Origin: Acidocella facilis ATCC 35904
GTDB taxonomy: Bacteria > Pseudomonadota > Alphaproteobacteria > Acetobacterales > Acetobacteraceae
DNA: 33,633 nt
Reading direction: 5' to 3'
Assembly: GCF_000687875.1 (NCBI RefSeq)
Contig: NZ_JHYG01000009.1
Span: 1-33,633, forward strand
Each line of letters begins with the position of its first letter. Within the stretch, counting starts at the first letter, position 1. Position numbers and translations under genes: made by a program. The notes under the pieces were generated by a model, which was not told the DNA's origin, did not search any database, and was given only the letters and a program-made list of their open reading frames with translations. Below are positions 33,470-33,633 of this stretch, one piece after another.

Positions 33470-33633
<164 letters not shown>

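Overview
This window looks like the chromosome of a GC-rich alphaproteobacterium, most likely a member of the Acetobacteraceae (Acidocella/Acidiphilium-like; the genus is a guess). Reasons: uniformly GC-rich genes; a pyruvate dehydrogenase E1 beta subunit that carries its own N-terminal lipoyl domain; the order ftsB - pdhA - pdhB - pdhC - lpdA - lipA - Coq10-like; and a direct-repeat LexA box of the alphaproteobacterial type (GAAC-N7-GAAC) in front of uvrA.

Layout. 1-314: right end of an IS5-type insertion sequence, ending at the stop codon of the next gene. 314-3467 (minus): an AaeB/AaeX/AaeA-like aromatic-acid efflux operon with 4-bp stop/start overlaps. 3667-4362: a CobB-type sirtuin, separated from an unknown membrane-anchored protein (4432-5154, minus) by a 57-nt hairpin. 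5306-11836: a histidine utilisation island, with hutF-hutC leftward and hutI-hutH-hutU rightward around a 12-bp perfect palindrome that is the likely HutC operator. No hutG is visible.

11955-17662: an accessory catabolic cluster with a RidA-like protein, a class II aldolase/adducin protein, a DUF1028 protein, a LysR regulator, an ArgE-like M20 deacylase and an NCS1 permease. A shared upstream motif occurs before the RidA-like gene and the permease, and the permease has a leader with two perfect hairpins. This is the best candidate for an undescribed pathway: uptake of a nitrogenous or acylated compound, deacylation, imine hydrolysis and aldol or decarboxylation chemistry. The substrate cannot be read from sequence.

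17705-18773 (minus): a lipocalin lipoprotein and a small exported protein. 18774-19393 is a gene-poor, AT-richer gap. 19394-23637: divergent ssb and uvrA, with a LexA box overlapping the predicted uvrA start of transcription. A papain-like YiiX-type hydrolase follows uvrA after 4 nt, so it may belong to the SOS response. 23681-25432: a large protein with glycan-enzyme features.

25463-32175 (minus): the pyruvate dehydrogenase/lipoate block (pdhA, pdhB, pdhC, lpdA, lipA, Coq10-like), preceded by ftsB (32411-32734) with its own terminator. 32947-33420: an exported His/Gly/Pro/Tyr-rich protein. The right edge holds the 3' end of hemF (minus). A 38-nt palindrome-containing element occurs twice, after hutC and after pdhC, in the same orientation relative to transcription. 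No tRNA, rRNA or CRISPR array was seen.
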